Source: Chryseobacterium pennae | GTDB taxonomy: Bacteria > Bacteroidota > Bacteroidia > Flavobacteriales > Weeksellaceae | Reading direction: 5' to 3' | DNA: 64,000 nt | Assembly (NCBI RefSeq): GCF_003385515.1 | Contig: NZ_QNVT01000010.1 | Span: forward strand, 62,001 to 126,000 | Program-made: the position numbers and the translations under genes | The notes under the pieces: model-generated | Databases searched by the model: none | Seen by the model: the letters and a program-made list of their open reading frames with translations, nothing else | What the model was told of the DNA's origin: nothing | Shown here: in pieces, positions 1 to 7,922 of the stretch | Numbering within the stretch: the stretch's first letter is position 1 | Layout: each line of letters begins with the position of its first letter

Positions 1-588
1 GAATTTCCTACTTCTATTGATACATTAGGGGGAAGAAAGAATATCAAAACAAAAGTTCTTTTCGAATCCAGTGAAAGAACATTACTGAAACAGGTTCCAA
101 ATTATGTTGATCTGAAAGAGATCGCCACTGTAGACAGTCTTGGACAAATGGAGAAACCAAGCACTCCGAAGATTTTCGCAGTAGCACTTGAAGGTAAATT
201 TAATTCTGCTTATGCCTCAAGGATTGAAAGAAAATCTTATCCTGGATTTAAAGCAGAAAGTCCTGAGAATAAAATGATAGTGATTGCAGACGGAGATATA
301 GGACGAAATAAAGTCATCAAAGGAAAACCGCTTCCATTGGGAGTAGATATGCTCACGAATGAACAGTTCGGAAATGAACAGTTCCTGAGAAACGCCTTGG
401 ATTATCTATTGGATGACAGCAATCTGATGGAATTGAGAAACAGAAACATTGAAGAAAGACTTCTCGACAGACATAGAATAGAAGACGAAAGAACCACTTG
501 GCAATGGCTGAATTTATTGCTCCCATTGGTAATTATCGGTCTTATCGGAGGATTGTTCTTCTGGCTGAGAAAGAAGAAATTTGGATAA
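1..588 (+). CDS. gldG: GldG, gliding-motility ABC auxiliary protein, C-terminal part
   Basis: The frame is open from the first base of the window, so the N-terminal part is missing; 195 codons remain. The visible part has the soluble domain typical of the GldG/Mfd-type ABC auxiliary component (residues reading VIADGDIGRNKV and NALDYLLDD) and ends in one membrane helix (LLLPLVIIGLIGGLFFW) followed by a short basic tail, RKKKFG. In Flavobacterium, GldG works with GldA and GldF as an ABC-type complex in the cell envelope needed for gliding. The upstream partner genes lie outside the window. A strong hairpin terminator follows the stop codon. The call rests on overall resemblance to the family C-terminus, not on a catalytic motif. 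Confidence 0.75.
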   Translation, partial: EFPTSIDTLGGRKNIKTKVLFESSERTLLKQVPNYVDLKEIATVDSLGQMEKPSTPKIFAVALEGKFNSAYASRIERKSYPGFKAESPENKMIVIADGDIGRNKVIKGKPLPLGVDMLTNEQFGNEQFLRNALDYLLDDSNLMELRNRNIEERLLDRHRIEDERTTWQWLNLLLPLVIIGLIGGLFFWLRKKKFG

Positions 589-591
589 TAT

Positions 592-622
592 AAAAGAGAA
601 GCTTTTTAGCTTCTCTTTTATA
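592..622 (+). terminator. Rho-independent terminator after gldG
   Basis: An 11-bp perfect stem (592-602 pairing with 609-619) has a six-base loop and runs into a T-rich tail. It starts 4 bases after the gldG stop codon. The next gene is on the other strand and ends at 638, so the hairpin may serve both directions. Confidence 0.85.
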
Positions 623-637
623 TTTGAAAATGATTGT

Positions 638-1006
638 TTATTTAGATTTCAATTTTTTATTTTCTTCTTTCAACGCTTCTACTTGTTCTTCCAGAATCTT
701 AATATAACTCTGTAAATTTTCTATGATAGAATTAGGAATACTATGGAAGTGGTTAAAGTAACTACCGGCATTATCATTGAAAGTAGTATTGTCATGGTTG
801 TTATGAACGATTGCTGTTTTCCTTTCTTCTTTTATCTCTTCTACAGGAACATCAAGTGCTTTTGCAAGCTTTTCCCATTCATCATCATATATTCTTACTT
901 CGTCATTCTCTTTTCGAGAGTAGTTTGAAACATCTGTCGAGATGACTTTAGACATATATTCCTGTGTGTAACCTCTTTGCTTTCTTAGACTTTTTAGCTT
1001 TTCCAT
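638..1006 (-). CDS. XRE-family HTH regulator with C-terminal coiled coil
   Basis: A 122-residue DNA-binding protein. Residues 1-58 form a Cro/CI-type helix-turn-helix (MEKLKSLRKQRGYTQEYMSK, then DVSNYSRKE). After a low-complexity Asn/His linker, the C-terminus is a heptad-like helix (NLQSYIKILEEQVEALKEE) that probably dimerises. The open frame extends 30 bases further to a TTG at 1036. That TTG is inside a TATATTTG promoter box (1034-1041 on this strand), so the ATG at 1006 is the credible start. No partner gene is adjacent; the target is unknown. This architecture is common among single-copy Flavobacteria regulators and resembles prophage-type repressors, but no phage genes are nearby. Confidence 0.8.
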   Translation of the reverse strand: MEKLKSLRKQRGYTQEYMSKVISTDVSNYSRKENDEVRIYDDEWEKLAKALDVPVEEIKEERKTAIVHNNHDNTTFNDNAGSYFNHFHSIPNSIIENLQSYIKILEEQVEALKEENKKLKSK

Positions 1007-1033
1007 AACGACCTTTTTATTTGTGTCTTTATA

Positions 1034-1041
1034 CAAATATA
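1034..1041 (-). promoter_or_regulatory. TAnnTTTG promoter box for the XRE gene
   Basis: The minus strand reads TATATTTG, the Bacteroidetes -7 consensus. It lies 27 bases before the ATG at 1006 and overlaps the upstream TTG, which argues against that TTG as a start. A convincing -33 TTG was not found. Confidence 0.55.
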
Positions 1042-1066
1042 AAAAAATGGAGTAGAACTTTAAAAT

Positions 1067-2308
1067 CTATTTACTGAATGCACTTTGATATTTTTCCAAT
1101 ACATTCCATATTCCATAAAAAGCATCATTCCCTTTCTTATCCGAGAAATTGGTATTGAAGATCATAATTCTTCCCAGATTATTCTTAGGATCAAAAAATA
1201 GCATAGACATTACGCCCGGATCTCCACCCGTATGGCCAATATAGCCTGTATAGCCAAATCCCATAAATATTCCCACATTATAAGATTCACTGTAAGGATT
1301 TTGAGTATTTCTTTCTGTAAAATTAGTAGCAGAAAGTTGTGGAGTGAAGTATTCCTTATAGCTTTTCCAGTTCAGAATTGTTCCTTTTCCGTTATATCCT
1401 TTAATCAGTTCAGTTAAATATTTACTAAGATCATTAATACTGGTAATAAATCCTCCATCAGGATAGGTTGCTGAAAGGTAATAGGGAAGAACAGTAGAAG
1501 GATTTTCGTAAAGCCTGGAGAATTTTGAAAACTGAATGTCTTCAAATTTCCACCCTGAGTCTTTCATCCGCAAAGGTTTCAGAATGTATTCTTTTGTAAA
1601 TGTACTGAACTCCTGCCCGGTTGCCTGTTCAATAATAAATGCAGCTAAAGCAGTTCCCACATTGGAATATTTATATATTGTTCCTGGCTTATGCAATGAA
1701 AAACTATTCTTATTCCACTTTCCGTTTTCTGCCAGAACATTTTTAAGGAATGCAGCCATGGTGATGATCGAATCAGAAGTATTAAATACCTGCTCGTCAT
1801 CAAAGTTAAGCTTTGCTCCATTTAGATTTTGGTTTGGTTTCAGGAAATAGTTTTTAGATAAATAAAATTCATTATCCAGAATAGAAGAAGTATGATTGGC
1901 TAGTTGACGTATAGTAATGGGTGTTTCTGGAAATTTTGGATTGATAACTTTAAATGGTAAATATTTCTGTATTGGATCATCCAAATTCAATTTTCCCAGT
2001 TCCTGAGCTTTCAGAAGAGCAATTCCAACCAATGTTTTAGAAACAGAAGCAATATTTTGAATGGTATTGATGGTGTAGGGTTTCTTTTCTTTTATATCTG
2101 AAAAGCCAAATCCTTTTTGATAAAGCGTTGTCTCATCATTAACAATAGAAACGGAAAAACCGTTAAAATTCCCCTGCTGATATATTTTATTGATATCCAG
2201 ATCTAAAGAATCACTTATCTTACGGGAAGCAGAAGAGGAATTGATTTTCAAGGTTTGGCATGAAATCAACAAAAGGGGAGTCATAAAAAAGAGGAGACAT
2301 TTTTTCAT
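1067..2308 (-). CDS. Serine hydrolase, beta-lactamase/PBP-like lipoprotein
   Basis: A 413-residue class C beta-lactamase-type serine hydrolase. The first 17 residues are a lipoprotein signal ending in LLLISC, so the protein is probably anchored by Cys17. The three active-site elements are present: S88-x-x-K91 (ASVSKTL), the Tyr-x-Asn motif (KYSNVG) and the C-terminal HxG-type motif (GHTGGDPG). Proteins of this family include DD-peptidases, esterases and beta-lactamases; sequence alone does not decide the substrate. A phrase like 'beta-lactamase' in automated annotation should not be read as resistance. No operon partner is evident: the next convincing gene upstream ends at 2560 behind a terminator. 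Confidence 0.85.
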   Translation of the reverse strand: MKKCLLFFMTPLLLISCQTLKINSSSASRKISDSLDLDINKIYQQGNFNGFSVSIVNDETTLYQKGFGFSDIKEKKPYTINTIQNIASVSKTLVGIALLKAQELGKLNLDDPIQKYLPFKVINPKFPETPITIRQLANHTSSILDNEFYLSKNYFLKPNQNLNGAKLNFDDEQVFNTSDSIITMAAFLKNVLAENGKWNKNSFSLHKPGTIYKYSNVGTALAAFIIEQATGQEFSTFTKEYILKPLRMKDSGWKFEDIQFSKFSRLYENPSTVLPYYLSATYPDGGFITSINDLSKYLTELIKGYNGKGTILNWKSYKEYFTPQLSATNFTERNTQNPYSESYNVGIFMGFGYTGYIGHTGGDPGVMSMLFFDPKNNLGRIMIFNTNFSDKKGNDAFYGIWNVLEKYQSAFSK

Positions 2309-2513
2309 AAGCTTTTAATAATAAGACATTTGATAGCTGTGTTTCATTACAATATTATTAAAAAAATAATGAAAGAAATTAAGAAATTTTTCGGTCTTCC
2401 AATCAGAATTTGGTAAAATACCTGAGATGTAGAACAGTAATTTATACACCATAAAGGGATTAATTCTGTCTGACTGATTTTGTTTCAAAGATCCAATCAT
2501 TGATTTGATCAAC

Positions 2514-2543
2514 AAAAAAGAGAAGTGTAAACTTCTCTTTTTT
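2514..2543. terminator. Bidirectional hairpin terminator
   Basis: A 13-bp perfect inverted repeat (2514-2526 with 2531-2543) has a GTAA loop and A/T tracts on both sides. It sits just after the stop codon of the minus-strand T9SS gene that ends at 2560. Confidence 0.85.
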
Positions 2544-2559
2544 ATTGATGCGACTTTAT

Positions 2560-3318
2560 TTATTCTTTAATAAACTTAGAACTTAAATCTCCAATTTTGT
2601 AAATATAAAGACCCTTTGCAAGATTCTGTACATTCAAAGTAATAAGGTTATCCTGACTGGTAAAAGACTGGTTGATGACCAGATTTCCTGTTGTATCAAA
2701 AACTTCTACTTTATGAGCATTGTTTTGAGGATTGCTGATTTTTAATGTAGTTTTTGCAGGAATAGGAAAAGCTGCTAATTTATTCTTTACACTCATAATC
2801 TCTTTATTGGCAAGAGTGGAAGTAGGTAGTGAATAAATTTCTGTTTGCATGGTTGTATGGTTAAGAACCTTGATCTTATTAGTGTTGTCTATTGGATCAT
2901 GATAAATTTTGGTGTATTCAAACCTGTAGGTTCCCGGGAAATCTTTGATGATAGTACCGTCCTCATCAATAATTTGTAGTTTAGAAGCCTGAGTGCCACT
3001 TTTGTGGAAATATACTATAAACTCCAGTTTATCATTGGTATTGAATATGTTTTTAGAAGCCTGATAATCCAGATCAGTCATAAAAGTCATCCATTCATAT
3101 CCAACAGGAATTGTCATATTAAGGGTTTTGACATAAGTGTAGCTTTGGTCGTAAATTTTAATGATAGGTTGATCCATCACTTGTGTACAATATATTAGTT
3201 GGTTACCATTGCTGTATATTGCAGCATCTTCATTAACCGGAAAAGTATGTACTAAGTTTATTTGTCCAAAGGCAAATCCTGTCGCTAACATAGCGATCGA
3301 GAATAAAATTTTTTTCAT
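2560..3318 (-). CDS. Secreted protein with T9SS type A sorting domain
   Basis: A 252-residue exported protein. It begins with a Sec signal peptide (MKKILFSIAMLATGFAFGQ) and ends with a type A T9SS C-terminal domain of about 75 residues. That domain has the usual features: AFPIPAKTTLKIS, a VEVFDTTGNLV strand, LAKGLYIYKIG, and a terminal KFIKE. The middle part (about residues 20-170) has no domain I recognise; it looks like a beta-rich surface or extracellular module, with DQSYTYVKTL and IIDEDGTIIKDFPG reading as strand-turn repeats. It is expected to cross the outer membrane through the T9SS and be released or attached to surface lipopolysaccharide. It is a single gene with its own terminator. 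Confidence 0.8.
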   Translation of the reverse strand: MKKILFSIAMLATGFAFGQINLVHTFPVNEDAAIYSNGNQLIYCTQVMDQPIIKIYDQSYTYVKTLNMTIPVGYEWMTFMTDLDYQASKNIFNTNDKLEFIVYFHKSGTQASKLQIIDEDGTIIKDFPGTYRFEYTKIYHDPIDNTNKIKVLNHTTMQTEIYSLPTSTLANKEIMSVKNKLAAFPIPAKTTLKISNPQNNAHKVEVFDTTGNLVINQSFTSQDNLITLNVQNLAKGLYIYKIGDLSSKFIKE

Positions 3319-3522
3319 GATTAAGAATTTAATAAATATTGAAATTAATTTGTTTTGAGTTGTGTAGAATTGTAACGTAAGTAAAGATCTTTCATGATTT
3401 TAGTTTTTGCTAAAATAATAAAATAATTGGAAATTATATTAGAGTAGTAATGTCAAATAAGCTTAATGTAATTCAATTTGAGAACCTTAAATTTTTAGAA
3501 AGTAGAAAAGAAAAAATAAATA

Positions 3523-3556
3523 AAAAAAGAGAAACATTACAGTTCCTCTTTTTTTT
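3523..3556 (-). terminator. Terminator after the DUF2314/ankyrin gene
   Basis: Read on the minus strand, AAAGAGGAAC pairs with GTTTCTCTTT across a six-base loop with one G-T pair and runs into a long T tract. It is about 25 bases past the stop at 3582. Confidence 0.7.
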
Positions 3557-3581
3557 CGTAGTGAAGTTGTACTCCTTCTTA

Positions 3582-4400
3582 TTAATTGTTTTCCAGTACA
3601 GGGATAATATGTCCCCAATTCAGCTGTTTTGCATAATCCAATGCCGTTTTTCCGGTTTTGGATTGAAGGCTTTTATCAGCGCCAGCTTCCAATGCAGCCT
3701 GTACTGTGGTTAAGTTTCCGGCAATGGTTTCCCGGTGAAGAAGAGTCTGGCCGTTTTCATCTACAAGTTTAATCTCATCAGGATATTCTTGCAAAAATTT
3801 CACAAAATCTTCTTTCATATTTCTGCTCATGGGATGCTCTACAAGATTTTCAGGCTCCTCGTTCTGGTTGTTAACCAAAAGAATATCGTTGAAATCTCCG
3901 AAATCCAGCTGCCAGGCATTGTCATGATCATTTCTTTCCGGTGCTGACATGTCTGAACGCATTTTTTGAATGGTAAATCCACCGTAAGCTTTTGGAAGCG
4001 GATCTGCTGATGAAGAGAATAATTTCGAAAGACCTTTAGGTTTCTTTACATGGGGAGTAATCGCAAAAAGCCAGTCACTGATTTCAGTAAGAGGAATGTC
4101 GATATAATCACCCACCTGAACATTGCCAAGGGTATTGGGTTCATTGATCAGGTATCCGGTTACACGGTCACCATCAAAATTAACATCATTGATCCACATA
4201 TGTTCAACATTGTTTTCTCCTGTTTCTGTTTCTTCCGAAAACATTACTTTTACGCATGAGACATTAAGCCCGGGGATAATTCTTCTGTATTCCCAGGATT
4301 GTTCACGCCAGAAATATTTAAAAGTTTCCTGTGCTTTCTTATAGGCTTCGATCATTTGCGGATCATCTCCATCCGCCCAAAATATAGGATTGTCTTCCAT
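3582..4400 (-). CDS. DUF2314 protein with C-terminal ankyrin repeats
   Basis: A 272-residue cytoplasmic protein with no signal peptide. Residues about 15-115 fit the DUF2314 (YegJ-like) domain: AYKKAQETFKYFWRE, HMWINDV, and GDYIDIPLTEISDWLF, where the paired acidic and aromatic residues are typical. The last about 60 residues form two ankyrin-like units (DENGQTLLHRETIAGN, then GADKSLQSKTGKTALDYA). The domain pairing is seen in Bacteroidetes; the function of DUF2314 is unknown, and protein-protein contact through the ankyrin part is an inference. It follows the 212-residue gene at 4442-5080 by 41 bases on the same strand, so the two are probably co-transcribed. Confidence 0.7.
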   Translation of the reverse strand: MEDNPIFWADGDDPQMIEAYKKAQETFKYFWREQSWEYRRIIPGLNVSCVKVMFSEETETGENNVEHMWINDVNFDGDRVTGYLINEPNTLGNVQVGDYIDIPLTEISDWLFAITPHVKKPKGLSKLFSSSADPLPKAYGGFTIQKMRSDMSAPERNDHDNAWQLDFGDFNDILLVNNQNEEPENLVEHPMSRNMKEDFVKFLQEYPDEIKLVDENGQTLLHRETIAGNLTTVQAALEAGADKSLQSKTGKTALDYAKQLNWGHIIPVLENN

Positions 4401-4441
4401 AGAATAAATTGTGGTTTGTTTGATGTATTGTAAAAATATTT

Positions 4442-5080
4442 CTAATCCTGATAGGCTTCTTTCGGAAGTAATGCAGCTGTTTTATAATAGGAAATATCTG
4501 TGGGAAAATGATCCTGAAGCTCATGGAATGTTTCGTAGTCATAGTGAGCCCAGTTCTGTTCATTATCAGGATCTGAAGTTTTATCAATAGCGAGTTCCAG
4601 TTTTCCGTCTTCCTGATAGCTGCACTCTATAGCTGCATATTTTTCTCCATTTTCATCAGTTGTATACCAGCATTTTACAGTTCTTTCAAGCTGGGGTTCC
4701 TGCGTTTCATTGTCAATAACCTGAGAGCATATGAAATTTTCAGGATCATCAGCTTTAAAAACAGTTTTGGAAACCAGAGGCAGATCGTCTACAGACAGTG
4801 AATAGAGTTTATTGGTGGAAATAATAAATCCGTCAGCAATTTCCTTTTTTTCGATGTCAAAGAAATCTGATTTTTCTTTTAGATATTCCAAAGTTTTCTC
4901 TTCATTGTCGCCTTCATGTAAGAAATAATTAATATTGTATATACTGTCTTCGTTGATGAATTCAATCTCTTTCAGTATATCAGAATCACTTTCGTAATAA
5001 TACAGGTGATATTCGTTGAGCTTCATAGCTTTACTTTTGGAGATAACTTCTCCAAAAATGTTTTTGTACACTTTTCTCAT
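4442..5080 (-). CDS. Hypothetical acidic cytoplasmic protein
   Basis: A 212-residue, strongly acidic protein without signal peptide or membrane segment. I do not recognise the family. It has an N-terminal segment reading MRKVYKNIFGEVISKSKAM, a central part rich in Asp and Glu, and a Cys/Trp-containing strand region (ERTVKCWYTTDENGEKYAAI, then ECSYQEDGKLELAI). Composition and size resemble immunity or SUKH-like proteins of polymorphic toxin loci, but no toxin gene is adjacent, so this is not claimed. It lies 41 bases upstream of the DUF2314/ankyrin gene on the same strand. Confidence 0.6.
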   Translation of the reverse strand: MRKVYKNIFGEVISKSKAMKLNEYHLYYYESDSDILKEIEFINEDSIYNINYFLHEGDNEEKTLEYLKEKSDFFDIEKKEIADGFIISTNKLYSLSVDDLPLVSKTVFKADDPENFICSQVIDNETQEPQLERTVKCWYTTDENGEKYAAIECSYQEDGKLELAIDKTSDPDNEQNWAHYDYETFHELQDHFPTDISYYKTAALLPKEAYQD

Positions 5081-5187
5081 TTTTAATCATGTTTAGTTTC
5101 ATTATTAGTTTAAGTGGTATAAAGCAAAGATAGTTTTCCTTTTTATCTTGACCTAAAGTGTAAAACGGTATTTATTTCGTAATTATT

Positions 5188-5616
5188 TCATATGTCCTTT
5201 ATAAAATCCTCATACTCGTAATAAAACCTTTCAAATCCATCCATTTTATCTACGAAGAATTCAAAAATTTCCTGCCATGTATTTCTGTTGAAAATTGAAA
5301 CACCATTTTTTTCCACCCAAATCCTGCTGATGACTTTCCCATTTTCCAATGCGAAATATTCGTCTTTCTGAAAATCTCCGATGAAGTCTTTTAAAATATC
5401 TTCCAAAGACCATATTTTCTCATAATAAGCATTACGGAACACCTCGTCTTTCATTTCTATATCAAAAGAAACCTCTACTTTTTTGTTATCTGCAGAGAAT
5501 TTAAATGCCATATCCTTTACCTTAGTGTCATAAAGGATCCATTTTCTTGGAAAGGATTTTCCAAAAGCTGTCCAAAATTCCTTTTTTATTTGTTGCGCTT
5601 CTTGTTTACTGAACAT
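5188..5616 (-). CDS. DUF4268 family protein
   Basis: A 142-residue protein spanning one DUF4268 domain (MFSKQEAQQIKKEFWTAFGK, ISRIWVEKNGVSIFN, FVDKMDGFERFYYEYEDF). Such proteins occur widely in Bacteroidetes, either alone or fused to nuclease-like domains; here the domain is alone. The biochemical role is unknown. A TATGTTTG box (5621-5628 on this strand) ends 4 bases before the ATG, so the message is likely leaderless. About 107 bases separate it from the next minus-strand gene. Confidence 0.75.
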   Translation of the reverse strand: MFSKQEAQQIKKEFWTAFGKSFPRKWILYDTKVKDMAFKFSADNKKVEVSFDIEMKDEVFRNAYYEKIWSLEDILKDFIGDFQKDEYFALENGKVISRIWVEKNGVSIFNRNTWQEIFEFFVDKMDGFERFYYEYEDFIKDI

Positions 5617-5620
5617 AGGG

Positions 5621-5628
5621 CAAACATA
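5621..5628 (-). promoter_or_regulatory. Promoter box immediately before the DUF4268 start
   Basis: The minus strand reads TATGTTTG, a match to TAnnTTTG. It ends 4 bases upstream of the ATG at 5616, which places transcription initiation at or very near the start codon. Confidence 0.55.
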
Positions 5629-5743
5629 ATGATTTAATAGGAAAAAGGCAAAACTGTAGAGCTGTAAAAAGGTGAAAATAAAAGTCGGTTATTAGTCTTT
5701 TTGCAATTTTGCCTTTTACCTTAAACATATTAAACAATTTTCT

Positions 5744-5751
5744 TATTTTTG
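5744..5751 (+). promoter_or_regulatory. Promoter box immediately before the Rrf2 start
   Basis: TATTTTTG matches TAnnTTTG and ends 5 bases before the ATG at 5757. This rules out the upstream TTG at 5709 as the true start and suggests a leaderless transcript. Confidence 0.55.
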
Positions 5752-5756
5752 CTGTG

Positions 5757-6164
5757 ATGCTATCAAAAAAATCTCAATATGCGTTTAAGGCTCTTTCATA
5801 TCTTGTAGAAAAAAGAAATGAAGGCCCAATTCTTATTTCCGAAATTGCGGAACACAAAAAAATACCTTTAAAGTTTTTAGAAAATATTCTGCTTGAACTG
5901 AAAAAAGCGGAGATCCTTGACAGTAAAAAAGGAAAAGGGGGTGGATATTTCCTTAAAGAAAACCCTGAGAATGTGAAACTGGCTAAAATCATCCGTCTTG
6001 TGAATGGACCCATTGCCATGCTTCCATGTGTAAGTCTGAACTTTTATGAAAAATGTGAAGACTGTAACGAAGATCACTGTGGCTTGCATGATGTACTGAT
6101 TGAAGTTCGGGACGCTTCACTGAATATCCTGGAGAGTAAAACTTTAATGGATCTGGTCGATTGA
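5757..6164 (+). CDS. Rrf2-family regulator with Cys cluster
   Basis: A 135-residue Rrf2 transcription factor. The N-terminal winged helix reads MLSKKSQYAFKALSYLVE and includes the usual wing segment GKGGGYFL. The C-terminal half has a Cys-rich loop (CVSLNFYEKCEDCNEDHCG) matching the Fe-S ligand region of Rrf2 proteins such as IscR, which suggests redox or sulfur sensing. The longer frame starts at a TTG (5709) upstream of the promoter box, so the ATG at 5757 is used. It precedes, with a short ORF between, a TauE/SafE exporter, which points to control of sulfite or sulfur-compound export. This is inference from context. Confidence 0.85.
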   Translation: MLSKKSQYAFKALSYLVEKRNEGPILISEIAEHKKIPLKFLENILLELKKAEILDSKKGKGGGYFLKENPENVKLAKIIRLVNGPIAMLPCVSLNFYEKCEDCNEDHCGLHDVLIEVRDASLNILESKTLMDLVD

Positions 6165-6252
6165 CCTGGTCCTTTTTTTTGAATAATTAGTCTACTTGTT
6201 TTGTAGGATAGTATTTTTATTGGATATTTGCATCACTTCAAAAGAATAAACT

Positions 6253-6384
6253 ATGATTCCAAAAGAAGATGCAGATAATATGGAGCCATTGATGGCAGGA
6301 GGGATGCTGAGTAATACAATTATTCTGATCACCGATATAGGAAGTATTAAAGAATATAAATTTAAAATTCCGGAACTATGGTGA
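6253..6384 (+). CDS. Possible 43-residue ORF coupled to the exporter
   Basis: A short frame starting near 6253 (reads MIPKEDADNMEPLMAGGMLS) ends in TGA overlapping the ATG of the exporter gene (ATGGTGA at 6378-6384). The overlap suggests translational coupling. No family is recognised and there is no signal peptide. It could equally be an upstream leader. My count of bases here is uncertain by one, so the frame should be verified. Confidence 0.4.
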   Translation: MIPKEDADNMEPLMAGGMLSNTIILITDIGSIKEYKFKIPELW

Positions 6385-7265
6385 TTTCAAGAAAGATTCA
6401 GATAAGACTCAATGTATTGTTTGTTACACTTGCTATTGTATCGGTTGCTGTTTTTTCCCTGTATGAATTGGGCTACTTTGATGAGCTGCAACAGATTCTG
6501 GCGAAAGATCATTATATTTTTTACTGGATGCTTCTTGTAGGTGTTTTTGCAGAAATTGTAGCTGGGTCAATGGGAATGGGATATGGAGTGATCTGTACAA
6601 CCACACTGCTGCTCCTGAATATTCCGCCTCATATTGTAAGTGCAAGTATTCACTCCGCAGAAAGCTTTACTACAGCTGCGGGAAGCGTAAGTCATATTAA
6701 ACTTAAGAATGTAAGCAAAAGCCTGGTCAAGAAATTGGCTGTTCCTGCGGTTATTGGAGCTGTTATCGGAGCGGTGAGTCTTACTTATCTCGGAGAGTAC
6801 TATGCAAAAATCACCAAAACAGGTATTGCTTTCTATACTCTATATCTTGGATTTCAAATTCTTTCCAATGCTTTTAAAGAAAAACAGAGTAAAGCCCTTA
6901 AAAGAAAGACCAACCTGACAAGGCTGGGAGTGATCGGAGGATTTATAGACTCTTTTGCAGGTGGAGGATGGGGACCTTTAGTGACCGGAACCCTTATTAA
7001 AAATGCCTTTACCCCAAGATTTGCAGTAGGAAGTTCAACTGTTGCGAAGTTTATTCTGACCGTTACAGCTGCTGTTACCTTTTTCCTAACCCTTGGAATC
7101 CAGCACTGGAATATTATTCTCGGGCTTCTGATTGGAGGAATTATAACAGCTCCTTTTTCAGCCATGCTTACCGCAAAGCTTCCGGTGAAGAAAATGTTTC
7201 TTGTGATTGGAGTATTGGTAATCATGATGAGCTCTATAACTATTTATAAATCAGTGTTCAGCTAA
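6378..7265 (+). CDS. TauE/SafE-family sulfite or anion exporter
   Basis: A 295-residue inner-membrane protein with about eight to nine hydrophobic segments. It has the two repeated TauE/SafE signatures: AGSMGMGYGVICTTTLLLLN in the first half and FIDSFAGGGWGPLVTGTLI in the second, both with the glycine-rich turn typical of the family. TauE/SafE proteins export sulfite, sulfoacetate or related organosulfonates. The Rrf2 gene upstream, with a putative Fe-S Cys cluster, supports a sulfur-related role. Its start overlaps the end of the preceding short ORF. The exact substrate cannot be read from sequence. Confidence 0.85.
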   Translation: MVISRKIQIRLNVLFVTLAIVSVAVFSLYELGYFDELQQILAKDHYIFYWMLLVGVFAEIVAGSMGMGYGVICTTTLLLLNIPPHIVSASIHSAESFTTAAGSVSHIKLKNVSKSLVKKLAVPAVIGAVIGAVSLTYLGEYYAKITKTGIAFYTLYLGFQILSNAFKEKQSKALKRKTNLTRLGVIGGFIDSFAGGGWGPLVTGTLIKNAFTPRFAVGSSTVAKFILTVTAAVTFFLTLGIQHWNIILGLLIGGIITAPFSAMLTAKLPVKKMFLVIGVLVIMMSSITIYKSVFS

Positions 7266-7353
7266 AAATATGCTTTAATAGGTGAAAATAAAAGGGCCAA
7301 AAATAAATTTGATTTTGAAAATATTTTACTTTTACATCAATAAATATTAGAAT

Positions 7354-7644
7354 ATGAACTTACATATCATTGCACTTTTTAAGTTTAATGAAAATTATCT
7401 GATGGAAGCGGTGGAGCTTTTTCAAAACCTGGTAAAGGAAACGAGAAAAGAAGAAGGCTGCCTGCAGTACGACCTTGTTGAAGATAAAGATAACAAAGGA
7501 ACATTCTTCCTGATCGAACTTTGGGAAAGTGTGGAACACCACAACAGACACAACGGGCAGGATCACCTGCTGGATTTCCGCAAGGATGCTTCCAGAATTA
7601 TGGAAAGTGGAGTAGAGGTTTACAAAGGCTTTAAAATATATTAA
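7354..7644 (+). CDS. ABM-domain monooxygenase-like protein
   Basis: A 96-residue single-domain protein of the antibiotic biosynthesis monooxygenase (ABM) / dimeric alpha-beta barrel fold. It has the family pattern of an N-terminal strand (LHIIALFKFNENY), a helix (LFQNLVKETRKEEGCLQYDL) and the strand FFLIELWESVEHHNRH. Members act as cofactor-free monooxygenases of quinols (YgiN type) or haem-related compounds. The substrate here is unknown. It lies 88 bases after the exporter and may be independent. The gene is ordinary in size and composition. Confidence 0.8.
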   Translation: MNLHIIALFKFNENYLMEAVELFQNLVKETRKEEGCLQYDLVEDKDNKGTFFLIELWESVEHHNRHNGQDHLLDFRKDASRIMESGVEVYKGFKIY

Positions 7645-7666
7645 GTAATATGAATTTGTTTAGTTT

Positions 7667-7712
7667 AAAGTTGGAAGCCGGAAGAAAGAGGCTGGAAGTT
7701 ACTTTTAGTCAT
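7667..7712. repeat. Interspersed intergenic repeat, copy 1
   Basis: The segment including GGCTGGAAGTTAC is repeated in inverse orientation at 18489-18540 with high similarity over about 45 bases. Neither copy is in a gene. This looks like a small interspersed element of the genome. Confidence 0.6.
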
Positions 7713-7854
7713 ATAACTACCGATTGTCATTAAGACTTCTTAAAAAGAGGAAATCAATAGGCAGTTCTTTGTTTAAAGCCTTAGATTTCTTTAGTTTAGC
7801 TTTATACTTGGCAAAATCATGAATTTTTACCTGATCTCAGATAGAATATACAAT

Positions 7855-7890
7855 AAAAGGCGGTTTCAGTATTCTGAAACCGCCTTTTTA
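7855..7890. terminator. Strong hairpin terminator
   Basis: A 15-bp perfect stem (7855-7869 with 7874-7888) has a four-base loop and A/T tracts on both sides. It terminates the minus-strand T9SS gene ending at 7923 and may also stop readthrough from the plus strand. Confidence 0.9.
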
Positions 7891-7922
7891 TTAGAAAAAA
7901 TAGAAAGTATTTGAGTAAAATA

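Noticed and set aside
1536..1850. A 104-codon plus-strand frame antisense to the serine hydrolase
   Set aside because: The opposite strand encodes a clear serine hydrolase with all motifs, so this is a shadow.
1067..2308. Beta-lactamase resistance gene
   Set aside because: The SxxK, YxN and HxG motifs only place it in a broad serine hydrolase family that also holds peptidases and esterases; resistance cannot be inferred.
2315..2515. A 66-codon frame between the serine hydrolase and the terminator
   Set aside because: The only way to reach this length is a TTG inside the terminator hairpin; the protein has no recognisable feature and the composition fits a random AT-rich frame.
3450..3713. 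An 87-codon plus-strand frame
   Set aside because: It runs through a terminator and then antisense to the DUF2314/ankyrin gene; it is a shadow of that gene.
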